DNA from: Alkanindiges sp.
GTDB lineage: Bacteria; Pseudomonadota; Gammaproteobacteria; Pseudomonadales; Moraxellaceae
Reading direction: 5' to 3'
NCBI GenBank assembly: GCA_030152125.1
Contig: JASLIR010000238.1
Span: forward strand, 1 to 14,027
DNA: 14,027 bases
Shown: positions 13,870-14,027 of the stretch, one piece after another
Layout of the letters: each line of letters opens with the position of its first letter
Position numbering within the stretch: position 1 is the first letter of the stretch
The notes under the pieces: model-generated
Databases searched by the model: none
Told to the model about the DNA's origin: nothing
The model's input: the letters and a program-made list of their open reading frames with translations, nothing else
Made by a program: the position numbers and the translations under genes

Positions 13870-13882
13870 TCTATACTGGTTG

Positions 13883-13900
13883 TTGCACGAACTATGCCAA
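13883..13900 (-). promoter_or_regulatory. Sigma-54 promoter of nrtABD
   Basis: On the minus strand the sequence TTGGCATAGTTCGTGCAA has the invariant GG-N10-GC spacing of -24/-12 promoters and matches TGGCAc-N5-tTGCa closely. Transcription would start near 13872, just before leader hairpin 1. Sigma-54 dependence agrees with the upstream NtrC-like and IHF sites. Confidence 0.85.
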
Positions 13901-13905
13901 GCCTA

Positions 13906-13918
13906 TAATTTATTGATA
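13906..13918 (-). promoter_or_regulatory. IHF site
   Basis: TATCAATAAATTA on the minus strand fits WATCAANNNNTTR at every position. It is centred about 40 bp upstream of the predicted start, between promoter and enhancers, where IHF bends DNA to bring NtrC to sigma-54 polymerase. The surrounding 13901-13945 is very A+T-rich, which raises the chance of a fortuitous match. Confidence 0.55.
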
Positions 13919-13951
13919 AATATATAAAATATTTGAATATTTATAGTGGTG

Positions 13952-13968
13952 TGCGCAAAAATGCTGCA
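13952..13968. promoter_or_regulatory. NtrC binding site 1 (enhancer)
   Basis: TGCGCAAAAATGCTGCA matches the E. coli glnA enhancer site TGCACTAAAATGGTGCA at 14 of 17 positions. It is centred about 88 bp upstream of the predicted nrt start, a normal enhancer distance. Confidence 0.7.
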
Positions 13969-13986
13969 TTACTACCCGGTTACAAA

Positions 13987-14003
13987 TGCGCAACATTGAA
14001 GCA
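13987..14003. promoter_or_regulatory. NtrC binding site 2 (weaker)
   Basis: TGCGCAACATTGAAGCA keeps the TGC-N11-GCA frame and matches the glnA site at about 11 of 17 positions, 35 bp from site 1. Paired strong and weak NtrC sites are typical. An adjacent inverted repeat GCAGTG-N8-CACTGC (14001-14020) may be part of a further site running off the window. Confidence 0.45.
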
Positions 14004-14027
14004 GTGGGCCATTGCACTGCACCAACA

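Noticed and set aside
1..14027. CRISPR array, phage, toxin-antitoxin or transposase genes
   Set aside because: No regularly spaced repeats, no recognisable recombinase or toxin-antitoxin pair, and the only repeat element is the short palindromic one at about 10.5 kb.

Overview
The window looks like chromosome from a free-living gammaproteobacterium of moderate G+C. The lineage is inferred from the gene families and from the regulatory logic: a Zur box matching the enteric consensus, a sigma-54/NtrC promoter with an ANTAR-type leader, TusA, and corC next to lnt. I would not name a genus. Most genes are complete and ordinary. There are no rRNA or tRNA genes, CRISPR arrays or transposases. The main interest is in the regulatory DNA.

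Layout. Positions 1-854 hold the 3' part of an alpha/beta hydrolase gene. Positions 931-1806 hold a DUF1963/YwqG-type gene with its own promoter, ending at a bidirectional terminator shared with a convergent pirin gene (1872-2564, minus). The pirin promoter is overlaid by an inverted repeat. Divergent from pirin, a near-perfect Zur operator (2695-2709) sits just ahead of a YeiR-type G3E/COG0523 metallochaperone GTPase that has lost its NKxD motif. The minus strand from 7471 to 3779 carries corC-lnt (4-bp overlap), a long hairpin, a GST-like gene and a small four-helix membrane protein. A small zinc-ribbon membrane protein (minus) and tusA (plus) diverge from 7922-8097. Downstream of tusA, a phytanoyl-CoA dioxygenase-like gene has two mutually exclusive hairpins around its start site. 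It is followed by a TetR regulator with a cluster of operators, and an orphan 5-carboxymethyl-2-hydroxymuconate isomerase-like gene. A palindromic intergenic repeat with a duplicated 22-bp end lies at about 10476-10603.

The right end (10651-14027, minus) is a nitrate uptake operon, nrtA-nrtB-nrtD: a Tat-exported binding protein, a permease and an ATPase. Its control region can be read almost completely: two NtrC-like enhancer sites, a consensus IHF site, a sigma-54 -24/-12 promoter, and a leader RNA. In the leader, two hairpins with hexanucleotide loops AAUGGC and AAAGGC (A at position 1, G at position 4) precede an intrinsic terminator, and the second hairpin overlaps the terminator's 5' arm. 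That is the architecture of NasR/NasT (ANTAR) antitermination. Expression is therefore expected to require nitrogen limitation (NtrC) and nitrate or nitrite (ANTAR protein, not encoded here). A hairpin between nrtA and nrtB may set the ratio of binding protein to membrane components.

I did not find a clearly new multi-gene system. The best candidates for undescribed biology are the possible translational switch before the dioxygenase gene, the Zur-controlled G3E protein without NKxD, and the unusually long ANTAR leader linker that contains an extra hairpin.
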